A stretch of 64,000 nt of DNA from Microbacterium phyllosphaerae (lineage in GTDB: Bacteria > Actinomycetota > Actinomycetes > Actinomycetales > Microbacteriaceae): NCBI RefSeq assembly GCF_017876435.1, contig NZ_JAGIOA010000001.1, forward strand, positions 3,100,001-3,164,000. Direction: 5' to 3'. Both the position numbers and the translations under genes were made by a program. The notes under the pieces are model-generated. The model made no database searches. It was given only the letters and a program-made list of their open reading frames with translations, and was not told the origin of the DNA. Each line of letters begins with the position of its first letter. The stretch's first letter is position 1. This document shows, piece after piece, positions 53,606-62,630 of the stretch.

Positions 53606-54235
53606 GTGACAGCTGCCGAGACCGCCTCGCGGTCGCCCTACGAGCGGGCGCTCGGTGAGCGCATCGCAGAACTCCACCCGAAGACGGCCTGGTACTTCCG
53701 CACCATCCCCGACGGCCAGGTGGGCGTCGGAACGGGCGTCTTCACGACCGCGGGCTCACGGCACCGATGGCTCTGGCCCGTGTTCCGCGTCGCGGAGGCA
53801 CTCGGCGTCGCGTTCGCCGGCTGGGAGCAGGATGTGCCGTTCCGCATCGAGAACCGCACGATCGACGGCACGGCCGTGGCCGTCCGCCACTTCGAGCTTC
53901 CGGGGCGCACCTGGGTCATGCCCGACACGGTGACCCTCGGCGCGAATCGCATCCTGCGCAATGAGATCGGCCCCCACCGCACGGTCGTCACCACCTTCGA
54001 CATCGACGTCCGGGGCGGAGCTGTCGTGCTCACGATCCGACGCGTCGGGATGCGGTTCGGTCGTCTCCGCATCGCCGCCCCCCGCTTCCTGAGTCCGCGC
54101 ATCGGCCTCATCGAGCGCTGGGACGAAGACCGCGAGCGACACCACGTGAACATGACGATCGATGCTCCGCTGCTCGGTCGCGTCTACGAGTACACCGGCT
54201 TCTTCGAGTACGCGATCGAGAGCGAGACCCCGTGA
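53606..54235 (+). CDS. DUF4166-domain protein
   Basis: 209 residues from GTG 53606. Pattern SPYERALGERIAELHPKTAWYF, GVGTGVFTTAGSRHRWLWPVFRVAEALGVAFAGWEQDVPFRIENRT and PLLGRVYEYTGFFEYAI is that of DUF4166, often found fused to or beside NAD-dependent epimerases or saccharopine-dehydrogenase-like proteins. No catalytic role is known. Its stop overlaps the epimerase start by four bases. Confidence 0.82.
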   Translation: MTAAETASRSPYERALGERIAELHPKTAWYFRTIPDGQVGVGTGVFTTAGSRHRWLWPVFRVAEALGVAFAGWEQDVPFRIENRTIDGTAVAVRHFELPGRTWVMPDTVTLGANRILRNEIGPHRTVVTTFDIDVRGGAVVLTIRRVGMRFGRLRIAAPRFLSPRIGLIERWDEDRERHHVNMTIDAPLLGRVYEYTGFFEYAIESETP

Positions 54236-55218
54236 CGAACGCCACTCCTCTGCCCGCAGGCCCCGTGGTGATCGGCGGCTCCACGGGGTTCATGGGCCAG
54301 TACCTGATCCCGCGCCTGCGCGCGGCCGGACGCGAGGTCGTCACGATCTCGCGCTCAGGCGCCGACATCGCGTGGGGCGACCAGGACGCGATCGACCGCG
54401 CTGTCGACGGATCATCCTTGGTCATCGGCCTCGCCGGCAAGAGCGTGAACTGCCGGTACACCCCTGAGAACCGCGCGGCCATCTTCCGCTCACGACTCGA
54501 CACCACGGCGTCGCTGAGCTCGGCGATCGCGAAGGCGTCGAGCCCGCCGCCGCTGTGGGTGAACTCGTCGACCGCGACGATCTACCGCCACGCGGAAGAC
54601 CGTCCGATGACCGAATCGTCCGGAGACATCGGCACCGGGTTCTCCGTCGAGGTCGCCAAGGCCTGGGAGCGCGCACTGTTCGCCGACGACCTGCCGGCCA
54701 CCCGCCGGGTGGCGCTGCGCAGCGCGATCGTGCTCGGTCACGGCGGTGTCCTCGGCCCGCTCAAGAACCTGGCCAGGCTCGGCCTCGGCGGCGCGCAGCA
54801 CGACGGTCCCTGGCCGATCAGTCGCGCGCGTCGGGCCGCCGGCACCGGCCACCGCCCCGGCGCACGACGAGGTGAGCAGCGTTTCAGCTGGGTGCACGTC
54901 GAAGACGTCGCACGCATCATCGACTTCCTAGAGGTGACTCCGTCTCTCGAGGGTCCGGTGAACGCGGCCTCCCCGAATCCCTCCGACAACGCCGAGTTCA
55001 TGGCCACGGTGCGCCGCGTGCTCGGCGTCGGCTTCGGTCCTCCGATGCCGCGCTGGATGCTCGAGCTCGGCGCCATCGGCATCCGTACCGAGACCGAGCT
55101 GATCCTGAAGAGCCGTTGGGCGATCCCCGAGAAGCTCACCGTAGCCGGCTTCGAGTTCGCCTACCCGACGCTCGAGGATGCCATCAGGGAGTCGTTCGAC
55201 GTCGAGCAGGCCGCCTAG
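54232..55218 (+). CDS. NAD(P)-binding epimerase-like protein (TIGR01777/YfcH family)
   Basis: 328 residues from GTG 54232. Rossmann GGSTGFMGQYLIPRLRAAGREVVTISR, VIGLAGKSVNCRYTPENRAAIFRSRLDTT (the CRY motif of the YfcH family), WVNSSTATIYRHAED, FSWVHVEDVARIIDFL, and C-terminal DUF1731 (MPRWMLELGAIGIRTETELILKSRWAIPEKLTVAGFEFAYP). Activity unknown. Paired with DUF4166. Its TAG stop and the TAG stop of the opposing gene share CTAG. Confidence 0.9.
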   Translation: MTNATPLPAGPVVIGGSTGFMGQYLIPRLRAAGREVVTISRSGADIAWGDQDAIDRAVDGSSLVIGLAGKSVNCRYTPENRAAIFRSRLDTTASLSSAIAKASSPPPLWVNSSTATIYRHAEDRPMTESSGDIGTGFSVEVAKAWERALFADDLPATRRVALRSAIVLGHGGVLGPLKNLARLGLGGAQHDGPWPISRARRAAGTGHRPGARRGEQRFSWVHVEDVARIIDFLEVTPSLEGPVNAASPNPSDNAEFMATVRRVLGVGFGPPMPRWMLELGAIGIRTETELILKSRWAIPEKLTVAGFEFAYPTLEDAIRESFDVEQAA

Positions 55219-55613
55219 CCTGCCGCGGACTCCGACCCCGTGGACGAGTCGCCGTTCTCACGGCGACGCTTCTCGATCTCCTGGCGCAGCCGCCACTCCT
55301 CGATCTCACGGTCGAGATCGGCGATCTGCTGCTCGGTGCTGCGAGTGTCGACCGGCGCCGCAGCGGGCCGCGGTTCCGGCCGCCGTGTCGTCGGTCGGGC
55401 AGCCGGACGCATCCTCGGGATGCGCAGCCCCGCCTCGGAGTACTCCCTGCCGATCGCGAACCACAGCAGGCTGCCGATCAGCGGCAGGAGGATGACGATG
55501 ATGATCCACGCCATCTTGGGCAGGAACCTCACCTGCGCATCGTCGCGCTTGATGATGTCGACCAGGGCGCCGACCATCAGCGCGATGACGAGGATCGAGA
55601 ACAAGAACGGCAT
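55215..55613 (-). CDS. PLDc_N-domain small membrane protein
   Basis: 132 residues: two membrane segments (about 2-20 and 33-54; KMAWIIIVILLPLIGSLLWFAIGR is the PLD nuclease N-terminal signature), an Arg/Pro/Ala-rich linker, and a charged coiled coil (QIADLDREIEEWRLRQEIEK). No phospholipase domain follows, so it is a free-standing PLDc_N protein, common in actinobacteria and of unknown role. TACCCT (55620-55625) ends six bases before the ATG. Confidence 0.87.
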   Translation of the reverse strand: MPFLFSILVIALMVGALVDIIKRDDAQVRFLPKMAWIIIVILLPLIGSLLWFAIGREYSEAGLRIPRMRPAARPTTRRPEPRPAAAPVDTRSTEQQIADLDREIEEWRLRQEIEKRRRENGDSSTGSESAAG

Positions 55614-55650
55614 GAGTTCAGGGTAGACGACGACCGGCCGTCATGCCCGA

Positions 55651-56580
55651 CTACGGGAGCAGATGCCCCGCGGCACGGAAGAGCTCGTACCACTCGGCAC
55701 GCGTGAGCTCGATGTCAGCGCCTGCGGCGGCATCCCGCACCCGTTCCGGCGTCGTGGTCCCGAGCACCACCTGCATCTTCGCGGGGTGCCGAGTGATCCA
55801 GGCCGTCGCGATCGCGATCGGCGCGACGCCGTACGACGCCGCGAGGCGGTCGATCACCGCGTTGAGCTCGGCGTACTCGGGGTTGCCGAGGAAGACGCCG
55901 GTGAAGAAGCCGCCCTGGAACGGCGACCACGCCTGGACCGTGATGCCGTTGATGCGGCAGTACTCGACGATGCCGCCGCCGTCGCGGACGATGCTCTGGT
56001 CCTCGCCCACCATGTTCGCGGCCACGGGCTGCGCGATGATCGGCGCGTGCGTGATCGACAGCTGCAGCTGGTTGGCGATCAGCGGCTGCGTCACGGCCGT
56101 GCGGAGCAGGTCGATCTGCCGTGGCGTGTGGTTCGAGACGCCGAAAGCCCTGACCTTGCCCGCCGCCTCCACCTCGTCGAATGCCCTGGCGACCTCGTCG
56201 GGCTCGACGAGCGCGTCCGGTCGGTGCAGCAGCAGGACGTCGATGTGGTCGGTGCGCAGCGCCTTCAGCGATCCTTCGACCTGGCGGACGATGTGCTCGT
56301 ACGAGAAGTCGAACGAACCCTCCGCGGGGTTGATCCCGCACTTCGTCTGCAGCACGATCTCGTCACGCTCGGCCGCACTCAGACCGAGCGCGTCGGCGAA
56401 GCGACCCTCGCAGAAGTGCATGCTTCCGCCGTAGATGTCGGCGTGATCGAAGAAGTCCACTCCTGCGCTCCGGGCGGTGTCGTACAGCGCGCGGATCTGG
56501 GCGTCGTCCTTGTCGTCGATGCGCATCATCCCGGCGACGACGGCGGGGGCGGTGGAGGATCCGAACGGGACAGTCTTCAT
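55651..56580 (-). CDS. Aldo/keto reductase, YdhF-like
   Basis: 309 residues. DFFDHADIYGGSMHFCEGRFADAL, VLQTKCGIN, VLLLHRPDALVEPDEVARAFDEV, GVSNHTPRQIDLL and VQAWSPFQGGFF follow the E. coli YdhF pattern, with Asp, Tyr, Lys and His of the AKR tetrad present. ATG 56580 is supported by TAGCGT seven bases upstream; a GTG three codons earlier lies within that promoter. Substrate unknown. Confidence 0.88.
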   Translation of the reverse strand: MKTVPFGSSTAPAVVAGMMRIDDKDDAQIRALYDTARSAGVDFFDHADIYGGSMHFCEGRFADALGLSAAERDEIVLQTKCGINPAEGSFDFSYEHIVRQVEGSLKALRTDHIDVLLLHRPDALVEPDEVARAFDEVEAAGKVRAFGVSNHTPRQIDLLRTAVTQPLIANQLQLSITHAPIIAQPVAANMVGEDQSIVRDGGGIVEYCRINGITVQAWSPFQGGFFTGVFLGNPEYAELNAVIDRLAASYGVAPIAIATAWITRHPAKMQVVLGTTTPERVRDAAAGADIELTRAEWYELFRAAGHLLP

Positions 56581-56587
56581 ACGACCC

Positions 56588-56593
56588 ACGCTA
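56588..56593 (-). promoter_or_regulatory. -10 element (TAGCGT) of the YdhF-like gene
   Basis: On the minus strand TAGCGT ends seven bases before ATG 56580 and overlaps the alternative GTG at 56589, which argues for the ATG. Confidence 0.45.
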
Positions 56594-56623
56594 CTGCGAC
56601 CCGGCGCCGAGAAGCGAGCGCCA

Positions 56624-56848
56624 TCAGACGTCGTGCACGCAGGGCATCAGCTGCGAGGGCGTGACGTCGAGAGCATCGGCGATCTCACCGAGATCTGCCA
56701 CGGTGAAGTCGAGCTGCATGGCGAGCTTCTTGCGCAACTGGTGGGCGGGCATCCCGATCCGCTCGGAGAGCCATTCGGTGGTCCGACCCGCACGAACGAT
56801 CTCGTACGCCACAGTCAATGCCACCACTCGTCGCACATCTGTCGTCAC
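56624..56848 (-). CDS. Small XRE-type helix-turn-helix protein
   Basis: 74 residues from GTG 56848. WLSERIGMPAHQLRKKLAMQLDFTVADLGEIADALDVTPSQLM is a Cro/C1-type helix-turn-helix. The start is chosen from TACTGT ending six bases upstream; an ATG at 56896 would add 16 residues with no support. It is divergent from a second XRE gene (94 bases between starts). Confidence 0.75.
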   Translation of the reverse strand: MTTDVRRVVALTVAYEIVRAGRTTEWLSERIGMPAHQLRKKLAMQLDFTVADLGEIADALDVTPSQLMPCVHDV

Positions 56849-56854
56849 CCAGAG

Positions 56855-56860
56855 ACAGTA
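56855..56860 (-). promoter_or_regulatory. -10 element (TACTGT) of the small XRE gene
   Basis: On the minus strand TACTGT ends six bases before GTG 56848. Confidence 0.42.
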
Positions 56861-56929
56861 TCGCCACATGCGGGGCGCCACAAGAGCGAACAGCACCAGT
56901 ATGACGGCATCCTGGCTTCGTGCCGGTGC

Positions 56930-56935
56930 TATCGT
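56930..56935 (+). promoter_or_regulatory. -10 element (TATCGT) of the second XRE gene
   Basis: TATCGT ends seven bases before GTG 56943; it excludes the in-frame ATG at 56901 and makes the GTG at 56934 unlikely. Confidence 0.42.
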
Positions 56936-56942
56936 GACTCAC

Positions 56943-57320
56943 GTGAAGACACCGGGCGAGCAGTTCAATGCGGCCGTCGGGCGCCAGCTTCGGGCCGAGA
57001 TCGCCGCTGCAGGCAGCAGCATCGCCGCGATGGCTCGCGAGATCGGCATCGCCCGCAGCGCTCTCGACAACTACGTCACGGGCAAGCGTGCGATCCCCGT
57101 GCCCGTCCTCTATGCCGTGAGCACGGCGCTGGACGTCGAGCCCCACGTCGTGCTGAGCCGCGCCGAGGAACGACTCCGCGCGGAGGGCGGACGCCACATC
57201 GCGACGGTCACGCCACTGCATCCGCGCACCGATGTCCCCGGTCGACGCCAAGATGAGTCCGAGGTGGCATTCGAGTCGCCTCTCGCACACGACGACGACA
57301 CCGACGATCTCTACGATTGA
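56943..57320 (+). CDS. XRE-family helix-turn-helix regulator
   Basis: 125 residues. Helix-turn-helix IAAMAREIGIARSALDNYVTGKRAIPVPVLYAVSTALDVEP, then an acidic tail (residues about 80-125, ending HDDDTDDLYD). It precedes an ImmA/IrrE metallopeptidase gene by 23 bases. In characterised pairs (ICEBs1 ImmR-ImmA, Deinococcus DdrO-IrrE) the peptidase cleaves the repressor; the same relation is likely here but not shown. Confidence 0.82.
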   Translation: MKTPGEQFNAAVGRQLRAEIAAAGSSIAAMAREIGIARSALDNYVTGKRAIPVPVLYAVSTALDVEPHVVLSRAEERLRAEGGRHIATVTPLHPRTDVPGRRQDESEVAFESPLAHDDDTDDLYD

Positions 57321-57343
57321 CGACCCCGCGATGAGGAGGCCTC

Positions 57344-57733
57344 TTGGAGCTCCTCCTTCGCCTGCTCGAAGAGAACGGCCTGCACCTGGTCGAGCGTCCC
57401 GGGCGCTCGCGTGGAGGGTACGAACCGCGCACGGCGACGATCAGGGTGGCTCCCGGCCTGAGCCGCAGAGCGACCTGCAGCGTGCTCGCCCATGAGCTGG
57501 GCCATGCGATGCTCGGCCACACCCCCACCACGGATGCCGCGACGAGGGCCCGACAGGAGACCCGCGCCGACGAGTGGGCCGCGCGCCTGCTGATCACCCC
57601 CGCCGCCTACGCCGCCGCAGAGCAGACGCGAGGCTCCCATCCTGCCAGCCTCGCCTTCGAGCTGGGTGTGACGATCGAGATCGTGACCGCCTACCAGCGG
57701 CTGCTCCGCCGCACCGGCCTCACCGCTGGTTGA
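57344..57733 (+). CDS. ImmA/IrrE-family metallopeptidase
   Basis: 129 residues from a TTG at 57344, chosen for the GAGGAGG site a few bases upstream. Zinc site HELGH at residues 50-54 (SVLAHELGHAMLGH) with the downstream acidic helix ETRADEWAARLLI. Only the peptidase domain is present, without the sensor domain of IrrE. Predicted to inactivate the XRE regulator encoded just before it. Ends eight bases before the acetyltransferase gene. Confidence 0.85.
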   Translation: MELLLRLLEENGLHLVERPGRSRGGYEPRTATIRVAPGLSRRATCSVLAHELGHAMLGHTPTTDAATRARQETRADEWAARLLITPAAYAAAEQTRGSHPASLAFELGVTIEIVTAYQRLLRRTGLTAG

Positions 57734-57741
57734 ATGGCAGC

Positions 57742-58344
57742 ATGACGTTCCGCACCACCCCCGCCCCGGTCACCCTCACCGGACGCCTCGTCGAGCTGCG
57801 ACCGCTCGAGGCGTCGCACCACGACGGACTCCTCGACGCGCTGCTCGAGGGCGATCTGTGGAAGAACGCCTGGTACACATCGGTGCCGTCACCGGACGGA
57901 CTCGCGGCCGAGATCGACCGCCGCATCGGCCTGGTCGAGACCGGCGGGATGATCCCGTTCACCGCGTTCGACGCGTCCGGCCGGATCCTCGGCCTCACGT
58001 CGTACTACGACCTCGACGACGACGCTCCGCGGCTGCACATCGGGTACACCTGGAATCGTCCCTCCGCGCACGGAACCGGAACGAACGCCGAGTCCAAGCT
58101 GCTGCTGCTCCGGCACGCGTTCGACGTGCTCGGAGTGTTCCGCGTCGGCCTGACCACCCAGTGGGTGAACTTCCAGTCGCGTGCGGCGATCGAGCGGCTC
58201 GGCGCGAAGCAGGACGGCGTCATGCGCGCCATGAGCCGCTACCGCAACGGCGCGTTGCGTGACAGCGTCGAGTTCTCGATCATCGAGCCGGAGTGGCCCG
58301 CGGTGAAGGCGAACCTCGAGATGAGGCTCGCCAAACGGGGGTGA
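57742..58344 (+). CDS. GNAT-family N-acetyltransferase (RimJ/RimL-like)
   Basis: 200 residues. LTGRLVELRPLEASHHDGLLDALLEGDLWKNAWYT at the start, YTWNRPSAHGTGTNAESKLLLLRHAFDVLGVFRVGLTTQWVNFQSRAAIERLGAKQDG (acetyl-CoA-binding helix and conserved Asn/Ser turn). Acceptor substrate unknown. Eight bases after the peptidase, so possibly cotranscribed with the XRE-ImmA pair. Confidence 0.87.
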   Translation: MTFRTTPAPVTLTGRLVELRPLEASHHDGLLDALLEGDLWKNAWYTSVPSPDGLAAEIDRRIGLVETGGMIPFTAFDASGRILGLTSYYDLDDDAPRLHIGYTWNRPSAHGTGTNAESKLLLLRHAFDVLGVFRVGLTTQWVNFQSRAAIERLGAKQDGVMRAMSRYRNGALRDSVEFSIIEPEWPAVKANLEMRLAKRG

Positions 58345-58366
58345 TCGCCCGGGCGAGCGGCGCCGA

Positions 58367-58570
58367 CTACTCGGTGGGGTTGCCCGACCAGTTGTCCTTG
58401 CGGCGGGTGGCCGACCCGCGCTGACGCATCATGAAAGCCAGCGACAGGCTGGTGATCAGGAGACCGGCGACGAAGACGATCGCCTGGAAGTCCTCCAGCG
58501 ACTGAGCGAACCCCATGAGCCAGATACCTCCGAGGAAGAGGATCATGAAGAAGATGAAGCTGAGGATCAC
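58367..58570 (-). CDS. Small two-helix membrane protein
   Basis: 67 residues from GTG 58570, which has AGGAGA five bases upstream (an ATG at 58597 would add nine residues). Two membrane helices (VILSFIFFMILFLGGIWLMG and AIVFVAGLLITSLSLAFMM) and a short basic tail. No family recognised. Confidence 0.7.
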   Translation of the reverse strand: MILSFIFFMILFLGGIWLMGFAQSLEDFQAIVFVAGLLITSLSLAFMMRQRGSATRRKDNWSGNPTE

Positions 58571-58675
58571 GGTGTCTCCTGTCGTAACGGCCGTCATCCA
58601 GGATACCGTCTAGCGCAGACGCCCCGGCGACGGAACCCCCTGGGGCATCCGCGCCGATGATGGTTTCGTGCAGGC

Positions 58676-59287
58676 ATGACCGCACAACTGACAGCCCTGG
58701 CCATCTCCTGCACCCTGAAGCCCTCCCCCGCAGACTCGAGCACCGACCTCCTCGGATCGCAGATCCTCGCCGCGCTCGGCGAGCACGGGGTCACCGGAGA
58801 GAGCGTCCGAGCCGTCGATCACGTGATCAGCCCCGGTGTCGAAGCCGACATGGGCGGCGACGACCAGTGGCCGACACTGCGCGAGAAGGTGCACGCCGCC
58901 GACATCCTCGTGTTCCTGACCCCGACCTGGATGGGGCAGCACTCGAGCGTCGCTCAGCGCGCGCTCGAGAGACTCGACGCGGAGCTGAGCGAGACGGATG
59001 ACGCAGGAAGGCCGATCCTGTTCGACAAGGTCGCGATCGCCGGGATCGTCGGCAACGAGGACGGCGCGCACCATATCGCCGCGATCCTGTTCCAGTCACT
59101 GAACGACATCGGCTACTCCGTGCCCGCCCAAGGATCGGTGTACTGGAACGGCGAGGCGATGCAGACCGTCGACTACAAGGATCTCCCCGAGACGCCCGAG
59201 AAGGTCGCTCAGGCGACGGCGACCGCGGCGCGGAACGCGGCGCACCTCGCGCGGCGGCTCAAGAGCGACGGATACCCCGCGGAATAG
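58676..59287 (+). CDS. Flavodoxin-fold NAD(P)H-dependent oxidoreductase
   Basis: 203 residues. FMN_red/flavodoxin-like fold: ALAISCTLKPSPADSSTDLLGSQIL (phosphate loop), LREKVHAADILVFLTPTWMGQHSSVAQRALERLDAE, KVAIAGIVGNEDGAHHIAAILFQSLNDIGY. Resembles WrbA/NADPH-dependent FMN reductase family members. A ribosome site is not evident. Another possible source of reduced FMN for flavin monooxygenases. Confidence 0.85.
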   Translation: MTAQLTALAISCTLKPSPADSSTDLLGSQILAALGEHGVTGESVRAVDHVISPGVEADMGGDDQWPTLREKVHAADILVFLTPTWMGQHSSVAQRALERLDAELSETDDAGRPILFDKVAIAGIVGNEDGAHHIAAILFQSLNDIGYSVPAQGSVYWNGEAMQTVDYKDLPETPEKVAQATATAARNAAHLARRLKSDGYPAE

Positions 59288-59288
59288 C

Positions 59289-59621
59289 TCAGGCGCGCGG
59301 CGTGCTGTCGCTCGCGACACTCGGCTCGAGGTAGTCGTCGATCACGAGCTCACCGGTCGCGTTCAGACCACGCATCATCTCTTCGATGCGGTGCTTCTCC
59401 ACCGGGAGCGACTCGGCCGAGGTGAAGAGGAACTGCAGCGGGATCGCGGGATGGATCCACACCGTCAGACGCCCGGTGTCGCCGCCCTCGCGAGGGTGCC
59501 ACGTCATCATGAAGCTCTCCTGCCGGCGCAGCTTCGTTCCGACGATGACCTTCAGATGCGCGAGCGTCGCGTCGTCGATGAGGATCGGCTCCGATGTGCC
59601 GTCATACCGCAGTCTTCCCAT
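59289..59621 (-). CDS. DUF7882-family small protein
   Basis: 110 residues. MGRLRYDGTSEPILIDDATLAHLKVIVGTKLRRQESFMMTW followed by a beta-rich half (TVWIHPAIPLQFLFTS) and an acidic end. This is the small protein family typical of Microbacteriaceae that is often mislabelled ATP-dependent DNA ligase; it has no ligase motif. TACGGT (59629-59634) ends seven bases before the ATG. Function unknown. Confidence 0.82.
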   Translation of the reverse strand: MGRLRYDGTSEPILIDDATLAHLKVIVGTKLRRQESFMMTWHPREGGDTGRLTVWIHPAIPLQFLFTSAESLPVEKHRIEEMMRGLNATGELVIDDYLEPSVASDSTPRA

Positions 59622-59670
59622 GAAAGAAACCGTACCTCGTGCGCGCGCTCGCGCGTGCACGCGCGAGGGA

Positions 59671-60162
59671 TCACGCGGCTCGGCGGAAGCGCACCGTCTC
59701 GGCACGACGAGAAGGCTCGAGCGTCACGCCCGCGAGCTCGAGGCGGCGGACGACGCGTCGGGGCAACGCGGGGAGCTCCGCCGTGCGGCCTTCCGACGGC
59801 TTCGCGAGGCCGACGATGAGGGAGAGGTCGGTGTCGGCCCCGCGGACCTCCACCCGTGCGTAGTCGCTGCGCATCCGCCAGACGAGCGTCTCGAGTTCCG
59901 TGAAAGGGATGCGATGGGTCGACGAGTCTGTGCGGATGCGCAGCTCGTCGTTACCGAAGGCCACCGCGCATGACAGCGTCCGACGACGCAGAGCCGACCT
60001 GAGCAGCAGGTACGCCGGAAGCCCGACGACGACGCCCATCACGATGATCGCGACCCGCGGCCCCATGCTCATCACGGCGTCGTCGAGCGCGATCAGCAGT
60101 GCGGTTCCCGCCAGACCCACGACCAGGACGACTCCGACGATCACGAGCGTGAGCGCGCGCAT
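59671..60162 (-). CDS. Membrane protein fragment, 3' part of a probably frameshifted gene
   Basis: 163 residues from the ATG at 60162: two membrane segments ([23 protein letters not shown] and [21 protein letters not shown]), then a PH-like soluble region ([26 protein letters not shown]). The frame is open upstream of the ATG and encodes plausible protein ([20 protein letters not shown]) back to a seven-C tract at 60226-60232, where it joins the reading frame of the gene starting at 60697. I think both are one gene. Confidence 0.6.
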   Translation of the reverse strand: MRALTLVIVGVVLVVGLAGTALLIALDDAVMSMGPRVAIIVMGVVVGLPAYLLLRSALRRRTLSCAVAFGNDELRIRTDSSTHRIPFTELETLVWRMRSDYARVEVRGADTDLSLIVGLAKPSEGRTAELPALPRRVVRRLELAGVTLEPSRRAETVRFRRAA

Positions 60163-60697
60163 CCGCAGGTCGAGGGCCCGGAACTCGACACGCGATCCGT
60201 CGCCGTGCTCCTCCCGCTGCCAGTCGGGGGGGCGTGGGCGCCGGCCGCGTCGCCGTGTCCCGACGCCGGAACAGGTCGGTGATCCGCGAGAGCAGGCCGA
60301 GCCAGACCCATCCCACCGCCGGGCCCGCCGCGATCTGCAGCACCAGGATCACCGCTCGTGCGGGCTCGGGAAGGTCTGCGAGCAGGTCTGCTCCGCCGAA
60401 CTCGACGACGAAGATCATCAGGGCGGTCAGCACCGCCGCGACGCCGAGCTGCAGCACCACGCCCTTGCGGGCGGGGCGCATCTCCATGGTCGCGTTCACG
60501 AACGAGAACGCGAGGCCGAAGCCTCCGAGCAGCATCAGGAGGAACGGGAAGAAGCTCAGGTCGTCGCCCGCGAGCGTCCAGGCGATCGCGGCGGCGAGCA
60601 GCACGAGGCCGACGATCAACGGATCCCGCACGAACCTGCGGGTGACGGTGTCCCTGATCCGCCTGTCAGCGGTGTTCTCGGGGGCCGTGTCGGTCAT
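59951..60697 (-). CDS. Membrane protein, 5' part of a probably frameshifted gene
   Basis: As read, 248 residues from ATG 60697 (TAGGAT at 60705-60710, seven bases upstream). Residues 1-150 are normal membrane protein: four hydrophobic segments ([78 protein letters not shown]). After the seven-C tract (60226-60232) the chain turns into Arg/Ala/Gly-rich sequence that reads antisense-like, while the true coding signal moves to the frame of the 59671-60162 gene. With six C the two frames fuse into one protein of about 340 residues. Confidence 0.55.
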   Translation of the reverse strand: MTDTAPENTADRRIRDTVTRRFVRDPLIVGLVLLAAAIAWTLAGDDLSFFPFLLMLLGGFGLAFSFVNATMEMRPARKGVVLQLGVAAVLTALMIFVVEFGGADLLADLPEPARAVILVLQIAAGPAVGWVWLGLLSRITDLFRRRDTATRPAPTPPRLAAGGARRRIACRVPGPRPADARAHARDRRSRPGRGSGGNRTADRARRRRDEHGAAGRDHRDGRRRRASGVPAAQVGSASSDAVMRGGLR

Positions 60698-60757
60698 CGC
60701 AGCAATCCTAGAGCGAGCTCGCGCGTCATCACGGGCTCATCACCCCTCCTGCCGCAG

Positions 60758-60763
60758 TACCGT
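60758..60763 (+). promoter_or_regulatory. -10 element (TACCGT) of pgi
   Basis: TACCGT ends six bases before the pgi ATG at 60770; no ribosome site between. Confidence 0.45.
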
Positions 60764-60769
60764 GGATCC

Positions 60770-62449
<1,680 letters not shown>

Positions 62450-62467
62450 CCACGACCGCACGACGAG

Positions 62468-62499
62468 AAAGACCCCCGAGCTGATGCTCGGGGGTCTTT
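62468..62499. terminator. Strong bidirectional terminator after pgi
   Basis: AAAGACCCCCGAGC and GCTCGGGGGTCTTT form a perfect 14-bp stem around TGAT, with A-rich and T-rich ends on both strands. It ends both pgi and the tRNA-Ala transcript from the other strand. Confidence 0.92.
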
Positions 62500-62508
62500 C
62501 CCTGTCCG

Positions 62509-62581
62509 TGGACCTAAGGGGATTCGAACCCCTGACCTCCTCGATGCGAACGAGGCGCGCTACCAACTGCGCCATAGGCCC
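62509..62581 (-). tRNA. tRNA-Ala (anticodon CGC)
   Basis: 73 bases on the minus strand. Acceptor arms GGGCCTA and TAGGTCC pair with the G3-U70 wobble that identifies alanine tRNA, discriminator A. Anticodon stem CCTCG/CGAGG encloses TTCGCAT (anticodon CGC, reads GCG). The T arm is CAGGGGTTCGAATCCCCT. No encoded CCA. Terminator follows ten bases downstream. Confidence 0.96.
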
Positions 62582-62630
62582 TGACGTCTTCTACGCTATC
62601 ACGCCGGAAGAGGTGCCCGTGCCGCGCAGA

